A program made the translations under genes and the position numbers. The notes under the pieces were generated by a model. That model was not told the DNA's origin and ran no database searches. It was given only the letters and a program-made list of their open reading frames with translations. DNA of 64,000 nt from contig NC_079477.1 in the NCBI RefSeq assembly GCF_026230105.1, forward strand, positions 4,903,001-4,967,000, given 5' to 3'. This stretch comes from Diorhabda sublineata (lineage: Eukaryota; Arthropoda; Insecta; Coleoptera; Chrysomelidae). Shown here piece after piece: positions 43,856 to 55,600 of the stretch. The first letter of the stretch is position 1. Each line of letters begins with the position of its first letter.

Positions 43856-44471
43856 AGAAAAAATCCACAGAAAGTGGTTTTAATTAAGTTGAAAACATAT
43901 TGTAAAATAACGGTGATCAAATATTTATTAACATAAATCAATATAAAGACAGAAGTATACTTCGTGCGCTGCTTCTGTAGCCACAAGAACATTCTCGAAA
44001 CTTCTACAAAACAATTCCAAAGTATTCGAGACTTCGTAATCATATAGTAGAAGACCAAATTTAACCTCTAACCCTGTTAAACTGCTTCTTCTTATAATAA
44101 CTTCTTGTGATATGAATGTAGGGGTTGAAACTTGACGATTTCTCAAATTCCAGCAATATGAATGTTCAGGAATGTCACTGTATGTTTAAAAACTGTGAAA
44201 GCCGTTTAATATAATTCTTCAATTCTTCAATACCTGGTTGATAAATATTTGATTTCAAATTCAGTTTAGTGGAATAATTATATGATTTATTGACAATTTC
44301 TAAACAATTGTTATACTTAGTATCATCATTGTGACGCTTCGCTGGTAAATAATATTTTTGTCGTTAAATAACAGTTATAGTATGACATACTTTCTGCTGC
44401 TCATTCTTCTTAAAATTAACACTCAAATTCTAATGGTTTCTAATATTTACGCCGTTACATTTAAACAATGA

Positions 44472-44651
44472 ATGGCGAAAAACGATTCAAATTGCATTGA
44501 GAACATGAGTGCAAAATTTGTTGGTTCTATTATTGCTGGTATATTATTTTTAAGTTTAGTTGAATCGAAATTGTTAGATACGAGCAAATATTTCCAATCG
44601 AGACAAAAACGAGCAATTATATGGAGTGATGCAGGTATCAGTTGGGTTCAG
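44472..44651 (+). CDS. gene C exon 1
   Basis: 60 codons to WVQ, donor TTCAG|GTAAGT, phase 0. A short out-of-frame ATG at 44468 precedes the start, which could favour use of Met12. Confidence 0.84.
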
Positions 44652-47600
44652 GTAAGTTGTTCATACATATCATATCGAATTTAAAGAAACGAGAACAGAA
44701 GTTTCCATATCAACCCATTAATTGGACACGAAACTGGCTAGTACCGTATAATAAATATTATTAATACAGGGAATTTCTTTGTCAGGCATCCCATGTATCT
44801 TGTTTTCGTTTTAACACCCAAAATGTCTTATATTTCTATTTTCTACACTTCTTAATTTTCAAACTATGAATTTGATGGTAATTTAACTGTGAATGTCCTT
44901 GAGAATCTTGAAAATCTATTAAAATAAATAACTAGATCAAAACCTGACGTTATATTTACTACTTCATCAAAATATAGCCTTGAATATTTCTGAGATGGGT
45001 ATATTTTTAAGATAGAATTCTCAATAATTTGATAGCATACGAGTAATTTTAACCACGGAATATTATAATTTATTATTATGGTTGAATACAACGTTACATT
45101 ACATTATTTATTATTCCAACAACGACGAAATATAAAACATTGCTGGCTTTCTATATTACATCTTAATATTCTTGAGCATGCTTTTCTTAAAGTACCTGTA
45201 TACTGAGGTTTGATGTCGAAACAGTACTTATTATTAATATTTGTTTGGCGATAGTTCTAATATCGGTTTTGTAGTATAAGATAAAACACTTTTTTTAACA
45301 AAGAATAGTTTTTAATGAATTATATATTTTCCATTTTGGTCAATGATCTTTTGCCATCTTTCTTTCGGCTTCATGATTTCGTGTTTATAAAATTTCTGGT
45401 CGTTATAAGCAAACACTGAATCAAGTGCGATTATAGGTGAAAGTTTGACCATCCAAGAATTCTACAAATTTCGAAATAAGTGGTAATCAGATGGTGCCAG
45501 ATCAGGGCTGTATGGGGAATCACTTCCCATCCAAGCTCCAATAGTACAGCAACTGTAACAAACACATGAGTTGCCAAAGATGTCGTTTTTATTTGATTGC
45601 TTTATCCAGTTTCATTGATTTTTGACAGTAAACATCAGAATTGATCGTTCAGTTCCTTGGAATCAGCTCAAAAAACACAATACCTTTGTAATCCCACCAA
45701 ACTGACAGCATAAGCGTTTTTTGCTGTTTTTCATCTTTCGATGTGGTTTGTGCTGGTTCGTCGTGTTTTTTCCATGATCATTTTCGAAGTATATTACTGT
45801 AAAGAATCCATTTTTCATTATCAGTGATGATTCTTTTCAAGAAACGGTCGGTTAAACTTCGTTTAACGTACATATCGTAAAATTTGATCGTTTGAGTAAA
45901 ATGAATTTCTTTCAATTCGTGAGGTACTCAAATATCAAGCTTATTATCTAGCCCAAGACATTTCAAGTGTTTTTCAATTGTTTTGTTCGATACATGTAGC
46001 CTCGGTCAGACGATCTTCTCCAATTATGACTTTGTTTTGGTCTTCATTAACTTCGGTAGGCTGGCTGATTCTTAAGTGTTTCTTTCACATTTGTGATCAT
46101 TTGATTTAGCGGATTCCCTGAGATTTTGGTGTATGGTCCTGTTTCGATTAAGTTGTCCACTCTCTCGAAATAGTGTATTCAGTATGAATATCACCAACGG
46201 TTCCAGAAATTCCAACTTAGTTACGACACCTTGAGAAGATTTTGTAGATATAATTTTAAAAAAAATCATCACAATAGATGAGATTAAGATATTACAATCT
46301 TCAAAAAATAGGATGTTCAAGTTCAAGATATCTTTTTTAGTTTATTTTTGGATTGGGATTACCATTAGAAGTGGAACATCATGCCATAACATTAGGAACA
46401 GTATTCAAAGCATTTTATGAATTACCTACAAATGCCAGTGTATACACACAACCCAGTCTACCAGTTCTAGGGAGAAGTAAAAGATCTACGTCGAGATGGG
46501 TTTTATATGAAGTTTTAGAACATATGATAGCAAGGTATGTAGTCATGTATGGAAAATGCGGGTCCGTATGTATGGAATAAACTGTGTGAAAAAAACTGGA
46601 ATAGATCGATTTTTATTCGAAAATTGACAATTTACAATATGAAAATATTATCCCCCTCCAGCACCCCCTCTGAATTATAAGAACCCAAACGAAAATTTTG
46701 AATTGGAAAGGGGGTCGTGTGGGATTTTAGACCTCTGTTCAGCAATATAAAGTTTTTTCAAATTTGGTGCAATCATAACTGAAAAAATTAAATTCAAGAT
46801 ATAAAATTTTGATAATGTATTTAAAACAAAACTTTACGTTAAATGGAGATAATAATATCAATAAATCCTCAAAATGACCACCACTGTGTTTGGGTTGGTA
46901 GCCCTTATTTTTTGATGGTACAGTTAATGGTGAGGTTTATCTAGATTTTTTGATTAAATTCTTAGTGTCTAAATTACAAAGACTTATTCCTGATGTTAAT
47001 CATCCAAATGAGATCGATATATTTACTAGACGTAGCTCCACCGCATTTTGTACGTACAGAAATTATTTGAGCGAGGTTTTTAGCAATAGGTGGATAGAAA
47101 GACGAAAAACGATTGAATGGCCGGCTAGATCCCCCGATTTGACTCTTCTTGATCACTTCTTATGGGGTTGCTAAAGTATATTTTAATAAACCAAACAATG
47201 TTGCTGATTTAAAAGTTAGGATAACGGAAGAAATTAACAAAATAACCCTCAAGGTCAAACAAAATGTACGAGAATTCTAAAATCGCCTCCCTCGGTTATT
47301 GTAAAAAAGTGAATGGTGGTCGCAATCAAATCAATCATAAAGTACATTCTAAATATTATGCGTTATTAGTATATTCATTCCATTATCAAAATTTTACATC
47401 TTAAAAATTAATTTTCTCAATTATGATTAAACCAAAGTTTTAGCGTAGTCTACGGAGCTTTCATTTGGTCCAACTATTGTGGCCTTCCCTTCAGAATAAC
47501 ACAAAACACCCGGCTATGCTAAGGGGGATTGTGATTCTTTACTTGCAGTTGTTTTCGGTCATGTCGAATCCGATTTAAAAAATTTTGCATCCCACCGAGT

Positions 47601-50600
47601 CACCATAAAAGATTGCAAATAATTATTTGCGAATAGTCTAAATCTGGTGCAAGTTTACTCTAGCTAGTTTTAACTGAGATTAACAAGATTTTGGTACGAA
47701 TTTAGCAGTCACTATAATGATTATAACTTTCACATGACCGAAAAAAATCATGTAGAGTACCCCACTGGGGTATTTATATCAAGGTCAATACCTCGCGGTG
47801 AAGATGAATTCTGTATTACAGAGCTGAAAACGCTGAAAACTTTTGGTAAACAATGTGTTAAATGCATATAAAAAGATAAGTTGCCGGATGTCATTAAAAA
47901 GTCGTTTTCTCTATTCCTATTTCTCTTTTCCACCTCTATATATTTGAGCTCTTAGTGATGAACAATAAGAGCAGCTCCACCAGGATGTAAAAATAGTTGA
48001 AAAGGCTATATTAGAAGATTACTGCTGGCGTTTAAAGCGAGAAACACTTCTCAATATAAGAGAAAAGTTAAATATTTCTTTTTTTCTAGCGTATATTTAG
48101 TATTTTGAAGTGTACCAATATATAAATAGTATAATATAAATAATAATATAGTTTCATCGGAATTATTGAAAATAGAATGAAACAATACGTTTATTATTCA
48201 ATATTATAACAAATAAATATGAAAATTCATTATGCAAGTGATGATTCCATCTCTATTCATGTATTAATTTATTCGAATGCTTGTTTTAGGTATAACAATG
48301 GAGACGGAAAGTCGTGTATTTTGAAAAATATCTGCGAACTCGCTCATTCTCCTTTGGAACAAAGATCGGGGTTGCTTGCAGAAATAGTTACTGCGATTTT
48401 AAAGTGAGCTACCAGAATTTTATAAAAAAAATCTACATCTTTTGAAAAGTTAAAGATAAATCCAAATTAGAAGTTATTAAGAGGAAAGACGAATGAGTTT
48501 TATTTCGTTGTTTCTTTTTGATTTTTTATATGTGTCATAAGCACATTTGCTTATTTTTATTTGTATAAAAACATTGAAAGACACAGCAGTATGAAATTTT
48601 TGAAAAATTTTAGTTAATTTTAATAATTCTAACTATCGAAGAGCCTACTAGGGCTATTAAATTACACGAATCGAGTTCAACACATACGGACATTATAAAT
48701 CGTACCATTTTGAAGATGCTTAATCGGTTCTTTGAAAGTGGAATTTTTACCAGAAGACAAAAAACTGAAGGACCCAAAGTAAAAACCGTCATTGATGATC
48801 ATCACCCGAGGCTAACGGTTTGTAGAAATCCTCGTAATACCTGCTGGATCCTAGGAAAAATTTTTTTTCAATACCCGAGGTGTTTTGTATCTACCACAAT
48901 AATCCGTAATGTTAATTTGAAATTTAGTCGAGTTTTAAGAATAGTACTACTGAGATCTGCTCATGGGCAGCAAAGATTAGCTTGTGTATTGGTACCCCAA
49001 CACTGGCGCAATGGAAAGAGGAATGCGATTCCCACAGGAGTTATGGAACATTTTGAGATAGTAGACGAAAACGAATATGGATGAATCTATGGACGTACTT
49101 GCATCATATAATTCGCCCCTTTCGAAGAGATACAATAGTAATCAGTCAAAGTTTTTTTCATTTACCGCTTCTACCTAGGTCGCTCTTTCTAAATTCCAAA
49201 GAGATTGCTGGGATCTGTTACAAATAGCAATTGACACGACAATCCGCGATCTTCTTCAATAGCTTTAAAGCAGAAATCGTATATAATTTATTGGGAAACT
49301 TGATTAAAAACATGCAGAGGAGTGCTACTATCCTACGTACTAATGGAGGTCACATAAAATATTTTAAAGAATCTTTTTATCAACTTTCTTGATAAATTCT
49401 CTTGTTTTATTATTATACACTAGCACTTCATTTAATTCTCAGTTTTTTATTGTAATATTTTTCTGATTTCCTAATTTATTTGAACTGATCTTCAGCGGTG
49501 GGGTAAATTTATACACAACAATTATTCTAGATTCAACTAACGTACATAAAAATAATTATCCATTACTTATATAATCAAATCACTACTTTTATAACTACTC
49601 TTCTAATTTATTTGAAATTAATAGTTACTTTTCTATTTCGTTTCGTTCACAATGACTTATTGTAAGCACAAGTTTATAACAGGAAGAAATTTCGAGAAAG
49701 TGAAGAAACAAATAAATAACAAGGTCTTTCAAGTAATTGGTGAAAAAAACAATGTAAATAAATTGCTTGCCACTGTGATAAAACCATGTAAATAAAAACA
49801 AAATCAAAGACTCCGCCTGTTTCGCCAAGTTATAGACTTCCATTATAGCCAAACAGGATCGGTATTACGGTGCATGTCATGTACGAGTCCGCAACAGTAT
49901 TATTCATTTTTAGCCTTCAATTGAAGCTTTCAAAATCTAATTTGATTGCTAATATCCTTAACTTTTGAATAGTTTTCAGTGAAATATTTTCGGTCAACGG
50001 AAATAGCTGTTTCGACGTCCTATCATATAAATTTTGATTCCATACAATGATCAATAGACATTTCTCCACGAAGCTATTTGTTTTAAAACGTGTTTCTATT
50101 GGGTGAAAGAATTTCGTCCAGATATTAATTAACTAAAACTGAATGTGTATAGATATCTTTCTAGTGAAGTACCTTTCATTGTGGCACCTAGTTGATAGTG
50201 AAAACCCAAACATTCGGCCTGTTTTCAACAATCAGGCTTTTTGTATTACTACATTTTATATTGTACAAATATCTTCTGCTAACATCATCCAGGACCATCA
50301 ATACGACTTTCATAAACATAGATCAACCTAGGATCTCCTCGCCTATGTCGCCAACATATGGACTAAAGTTATAGAGAAATATGGGGAATACAAAGCAAGT
50401 GCACTAGACATTTGGAAATATCGAAGGCTTTTCGCAGGGCTTGCCATGCCAACTTTCTAAATAAATTAAGATCGTTTCTCGCACATCAACTAGTTTACTT
50501 CCTATATTTCTCAAAGACCAATCCATCCAGGTCGCTATCGATGGACACACTTCAGGAATGTTTGAGATCAATGCTGGTTTCCCCAGGGATGCAATTTGTC

Positions 50601-51868
50601 ACCTCTTCTCTTTTTCATCGACGATGTACTCGACAAAACTGTACCAATATATAGTTTCGCCGACGATAGCACGTTGATGTCGTCGTTCAAATCAACCACC
50701 ACAATAAACTCGACTAACACCCAAATCGATAAGCAGCGACAGCTCATCATCATCAATATCGATCTTGAAAACATTTTGGAGTGATGTGGAAGCAATCTTA
50801 ATGAGTTTAATTCAGGAAAGCCCCGTTTGCTATTTTATAAAGAAGAAACTATAGCTCAGGTTTTGGTCCTGTCTGGACATAAAATATCATCATCACCCCA
50901 AATTCTCTTGTTGGTTGTTGAGGATGGCAGCAATATGTCCTGGATTACTCACGAGGTCGAATTAACTTCACAAAAACTTGGATTCCTCTTTAAGGCCAAA
51001 AAGCTCCATATACTCCTCAATTCTCTACAAGGCCCAGATTCGGTATTGCTCACACATTTGGAGCGTAACCTTAAGATGTTAGTCTGAATACAGAAGAAAG
51101 CAATTCGACTTATAGGCGACCCAAAGTTAACCAGAAACTTGGATAGCTTAGAGTATAGAAGGAAGGTCACTGAACAATATAATACTGCTCACCTACTCCA
51201 TAGGCGTCATGAATACCGAGCTTAGCTGCAGACACTCAGAACCTCAATTTATCGGGACCTCCTTTCTTTGGAGAAGTGCAAGTCTGTAGCGTCAGCTACC
51301 AAAGCACGTCTTTCCCGTACATTACAACCAAAGGAAGTTCAAGATCAATATCCACAGGCATCTCCATATGGTAGACATCACTAGAACTACTCAAGTGGAT
51401 TGAGATTTGAATAAACAAAGATTTAATTTAATAAATCATGATAATGATAATTAGATAAGATCACGATTCAAATAAGACAAGACAATTCGTATCTGAGAAA
51501 TAGTATTCAGCATTATAATATTATGAGAAAAGAAAAATTATTGTATTATTTTCTCATCCATTGAGTGATATTAAAGACAATGAACATAAAGTTGAGGCAC
51601 CTATAAATTGATGATTCTTAATATGGAACTATTTCTATCAAATATAATTTCACAATTTGTTTGATCTTATGTTTTTTTTAATCGTTTTTTTTTAATCAAA
51701 AAATTTCGATTTTTCAGGCCGTCATTAACCGAAGAAGAATTCCTTTATCCATCGAATATGGATTACGTCTCTGCCGAAAAAATAGGAAAGACAGCGGGAC
51801 ATTGCAACTATCATTATCCAAATTGTAAATTGAACTTGTTGGAACAATATTCTAGATTTTTAAAATAA
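44472..51868 (+). CDS. gene C: secreted DM4/12-family protein (4 exons, 212 aa)
   Basis: Exons are 44472-44651, 46341-46534, 48290-48403 and 51718-51868, summing to 639 nt with phases 0, 2 and 2, the same as genes A and E. A hydrophobic signal segment (residues 15-30) follows 11 polar residues; Met12 at 44505 would give a cleaner signal peptide and may be the true start. Then come RQKR (44-47), the GLGLPLEVEHHAITLG block (64-79), an NAS glycosylation site (91), RSKR (105-108), RWVLYEVLEHMIAR, the core NGDGKSCILKNICELA (128-143) and the tail AGHCNYHYPNCKL. Gene C converges on gene E, whose stop is 633 bp away. Introns contain mariner, IS630-like and LINE debris. Confidence 0.88.
45100..46070 (-). 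mobile_element. mariner copy, right arm of the inverted pair
   Basis: The minus strand reads RITTDNEKW-like sequence, then HDEPAQTTSKDEKQQKTLML, SVWWDYKGIVFFELIPRN and TINSDVYCQKSMKLDKAIK. It ends in the C-terminal ERWQKIIDQNGKYII-type region near 45330. It is an inverted, longer copy of the mariner at 43100-43855 and lies in gene C intron 1. Confidence 0.87.
46341..46534 (+). CDS. gene C exon 2
   Basis: Acceptor TCTTTTTTAG at 46331-46340, donor GCAAG|GTATGT, phase 0 to 2. It carries the middle hydrophobic block and the second basic site LGRSKRSTSRW. Confidence 0.87.
46755..47450 (+). mobile_element. IS630-type transposon remnant with TIRs
   Basis: Inverted ends of about 60 bases lie at about 46760-46824 and 47385-47445 (both contain aaaattttgataatg or its inverse). 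Plus-strand frames give GTVNGEVYLDFLIKFLVSKL, SNRWIERRKTIEWPARSPDL and TLLDHFLWG, the last part of the DDE domain. The aspartate block is degraded to DIFTRRSSTAFCT where family members have QDGAPPHF. It sits in gene C intron 2. Confidence 0.8.
48290..48403 (+). CDS. gene C exon 3
   Basis: 114 nt between TTGTTTTAG and GTGAGC, phase 2 to 2. It encodes the family core NGDGKSCILKNICELAHSPL. Confidence 0.88.
48640..48900 (+). mobile_element. possible transposase helix-turn-helix fragment
   Basis: An open frame reads ILKMLNRFFESGIFTRRQKT, EGPKVKTVIDDHHPRL, then RNPRNTCWILGKI. This is like the R-F-x-E-T-G-S...G-R-P...NP..S-T-R-x-I segment of IS630/Tc1 transposases. The frame stays open to 49084 without further recognisable domain. 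Confidence 0.45.
49090..50230. other. gene C intron 3, nothing recognised
   Basis: AT-rich intron DNA; no element was recognised. Confidence 0.4.
50240..51420 (+). mobile_element. jockey-superfamily LINE fragment (reverse transcriptase)
   Basis: Frameshifted plus-strand reading is continuous over RT: DHQYDFHKHRST, then broken DISKAF, SIQVAIDGHTSGMFEINAGF, PQGCNLSPLLFFIDDV (the PQG box), YSFADDSTLMSSF (the catalytic ADD), LENILEWCGSNLNEFN, KLGFLFKAKKL, IQKKAIRLIGDPKLTRNLDS, and a tail with FPVHYNQRKFKINIHRHL. The order is that of a full RT and 3' domain. Many stops and small deletions make it inactive. It lies in gene C intron 3. Confidence 0.9.
51718..51868 (+). CDS. gene C exon 4
   Basis: Acceptor GATTTTTCAG, stop TAA at 51866-51868. 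It encodes PSLTEEEFLYPSN and the C-terminal cysteines in HCNYHYPNCKL. Confidence 0.87.
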
Positions 51869-52500
51869 AATTTCTATCAATAATAAAAGGAATCATTATT
51901 AAACATTTCATTACTCAACACTTTTTTCTCGTTCTAACATACGCGATATCATAATATCTTCTCCGTGGCGAGTAGCGCGATTAATTCAATAATTTCTTAC
52001 TTTTACATTTTGTAATTCTGCTGGATTAGTTGTTATTCCCTTAATGGTAAAGCTTTAACATAATTCTTTTAAATTCCTAGTTATTCGAGCTAGTTTCTCC
52101 AATCTCATTTTATCCACGATAGTTTCTGTCTTCTCTTCCAAACAACATCCAGAATTTCGTCTCACAATTATTTTTCGGTTATCGATCTCAATGTCTCTCG
52201 AGTTCAATTCGTTTCGCCGTCTTGATAGATTTAGAATCATCTTCATTGTCTCGTTTTCGTAGATTTGCTTTTAAGTCTGTAAAATTGTGATTATTTCCAC
52301 CTCAAAATAGTAGAGATTGGGTTCTTTCGCAACTATTAGTGATTTACTATGACATTTGCGTAATGATAGGATCTATTAGTATGAGTTACTCAATTAAAAA
52401 GCAGTGGAAATAATGTAAATAATTCTTATGGGTTCGATAGAAAATAAAACTAAAGATATTCAAATAAATATTTATTTAAAGTTGTTGATAGAATTTATAT

Positions 52501-52612
52501 TTAATCATAGCTCATAGTTGTAGATAGTGGTATTTCATTTTGACATACTTCTTCGTAATGCTCGCACTTGCTGAAAAAATTTTTGATAAAAAGTGCGTCG
52601 TTACCTTCATCC
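52501..52612 (-). CDS. gene E exon 4
   Basis: 112 nt from TTTTTCAG to TAA at 52501-52503. It encodes DEGNDALFIKNFFSKCEHYE and the last cysteine. Confidence 0.82.
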
Positions 52613-55600
52613 CTGAAAAAAAAATCATTAAGTATCTGAATCTTCAAGAGGATAATAATTAAATACACGCTAAACTAAACTGATTACAATTTTTAATGTT
52701 CCAATACTTTTATTTGAAATTATCTAAATGGAAAACAAGAACTGTTTTATTAATAAATATCTAATAAATGTACCTCATAATAATTTTCCCAATATCGCAA
52801 AAAAATCCACAAGTTTCGCTAAATTTGAAATTAGAAAAAGCCTTGCAAATTTGTTTCATTACGCAGGCCAATCCTTGAACAGCTGTCCTAAAATTTTCTA
52901 AATTATTAAAAATAATTTATAAAAGTTACTGCTGGATATTTCCAGAATGATTAAAAAAAATTATAGATTATCAAAAATTAAATCGTAATGGTGTTTGCAG
53001 GCTCTCGACTACGCCCTATCTTTGAGTTATTGGATTATATTTTTTTCTGGTAAAGAGGTCGTTAATTGAACATTGTTATTAATAATTATTGACCCCTAAT
53101 TCCAAATACTTCCGTCTACAAATAGAGCGACTGAAAATGTAGTGAAAACTATAAAGTTCTAAAAAATTCATTGAGATATTGAACGTTCTACACCTTCAGT
53201 TAAATTCGTGCTAAAAATTAAAAATTTCGATTCTAATGCTTACTTTGCTTAAAATGTAATCATACAAAACGAAAATCCTTAATATGCCAAGTATAGTCCA
53301 TCGTATGAAATGATTTTAACCCAACGTTTAGCAAGTTTTTTGACTTTGGTCTGAACATCTCAACATCTACTTTAGATTCAAACTTTGTTCCACTAAAGAA
53401 TTTCTGAATAAATAGTAATCTGACGGTGCAATGTCCGGAATAATTGCTGGATGAAGTAGGAGCTTAATACTTAAGTTTTTCGATCTTATTCCGCGTAACT
53501 TTCACAGGATATGCGTTAACATATATTGTTGTAAAAGCTTCCAATAAAACCTCATAGATTCGCAGCATTAATAGCTCGACCATCTAGAATGATGTCGAAG
53601 TACAGTTACTGCGGGAAAAACGTGTCTTGAATCTTTTCGTCATATTCTGCCATTGTGAAAAAAAGAACCAGAAACAGACAATCTTCGCTCCTGTATTTTG
53701 GAAGCAAGCACGTCAAAGTGAGAGCTAATTAAATTGAATATCTTCTTCGATTATGAAGATAATGGGTATGACAAATATTATAAAATCATTAAAATCTACA
53801 ATAGTGAAGTATCGAGTTTGAAAAAAAACGGCCACATCTTTGGATAAGGAGTAATTGGATTGCTTCACCACGACAACGCACTATGGTAACCATCGAGCCT
53901 TGTGCAGGAAGCACAAAGGCGTACAGCTTCACAAGCCTGCATTCTTGATATAGCTATCTGCATCTTTTGATTCTTTCTTAAATAAAAAAAGTCGCTCAAA
54001 GTACCGTTTGATGACAAACAGACGGTTAAAACTAAGGCGATGATTATATTGACAACTCCACAAAATGATAAAACTACTTCGGAGTTGGAACGTGTTATTC
54101 AACTAAATAGAGATATGAAGAATATAATTTACCGAATAATAAATTATAACATTTATACTAGATATGGAAAATATTGATCTCGTAGATATGGAAATGTTCA
54201 GAATTTTTAGTACTTTTAAACCTGGAAGAATGATCAAACAAATTGAGCGATCAACCAAACAATATTGATCACATAGATATGGAAATGGTTCGGAATTTTT
54301 AGCACTTTTAAACCTGGAAGAATGATCAAACAAATTGAGCGATCAGCCGTAGATATGGAAATGGTTCGAAATTTTTAGTACTTTTAAACCTGGAAGAACG
54401 ATCAAACAAATTGAGCGATCAGCCAAACAATACTGATCTCGTAGATATGGAAATGGTTCGGAATTTTTAGTACTTTTAAACCTGGAAGAACGATCAAACA
54501 AATTGAGCGATCAGCCAAACAATACTGATCTCGTAGATATGGAAATGGTTCAGAATTTTTAGTACTTTTAAACCTGGAAGAACGATCAAACAAATTGAGC
54601 GATCAGTAAAACAATACTGATCTCGTAGATATGGAAATGGCTCGGAATTTTTAGTACTTTTAAACCTGGAAGAATGATCAAACAAATTGAGCGATCAGTA
54701 AAACAATACTGATCTCGTAGATATGGAAATGGTTCGGAATTTTTAGCACTTTTAAACCTGGAAGAATGATCAAACAAATTGAGCGATCAGCCGTAGATAT
54801 GGAAATGGTTCGAAATTTTTAGTACTTTTAAACCTGGAAGAACGATCAAACAAATTGAGCGATCAGCCAAACAATACTGATCTCGTAGATATGGAAATGG
54901 CTCGGAATTTTTAGTACTTTTAAACCTGGAAGAATGATCAAACAAATTGAGCGATCAGTAAAACAATACTGATCTCGTAGATATGGAAATGGTTCGGAAT
55001 TTTTAGCACTTTTAAACCTGGAAGAATGATCAAACAAATTGAGCGATCAGCCGTAGATATGGAAATGGTTCGAAATTTTTAGTACTTTTAAACCTGGAAG
55101 AACGATCAAACAAATTGAGCGATCAGCCAAACAATACTGATCTCGTAGATATGGAAATGGTTCGGAATTTTTAGTACTTTTAAACCTGGAAGAACGATCA
55201 AACAAATTGAGCGATCAGCCAAACAATACTGATCTCGTAGATATGGAAATGGTTCGGAATTTTTAGCACTTTTAAACCTTGAAGAATGATCAAACAAATT
55301 GAGCGATCAGCCGTAGATATGGAAATGGTTCGAAATTTTTAGTACTTTTAAACCTGGAAGAACGATCAAACAAATTGAGCGATCAGCCAAACAATACTGA
55401 TCTCGTAGATATGGAAATGGTTCGGAATTTTTAGTACTTTTAAACCTGGAAGAACGATCAAACAAATTGAGCGATCAGCCAAACAATACTGATCTCGTAG
55501 ATATGGAAATGGTTCGGAATTTTTAGTACTTTTAAACCTGGAAGAACGATCAAACAAATTGAGCGATCAGCCAAACAATACTGATCTCGTAGATATGGAA

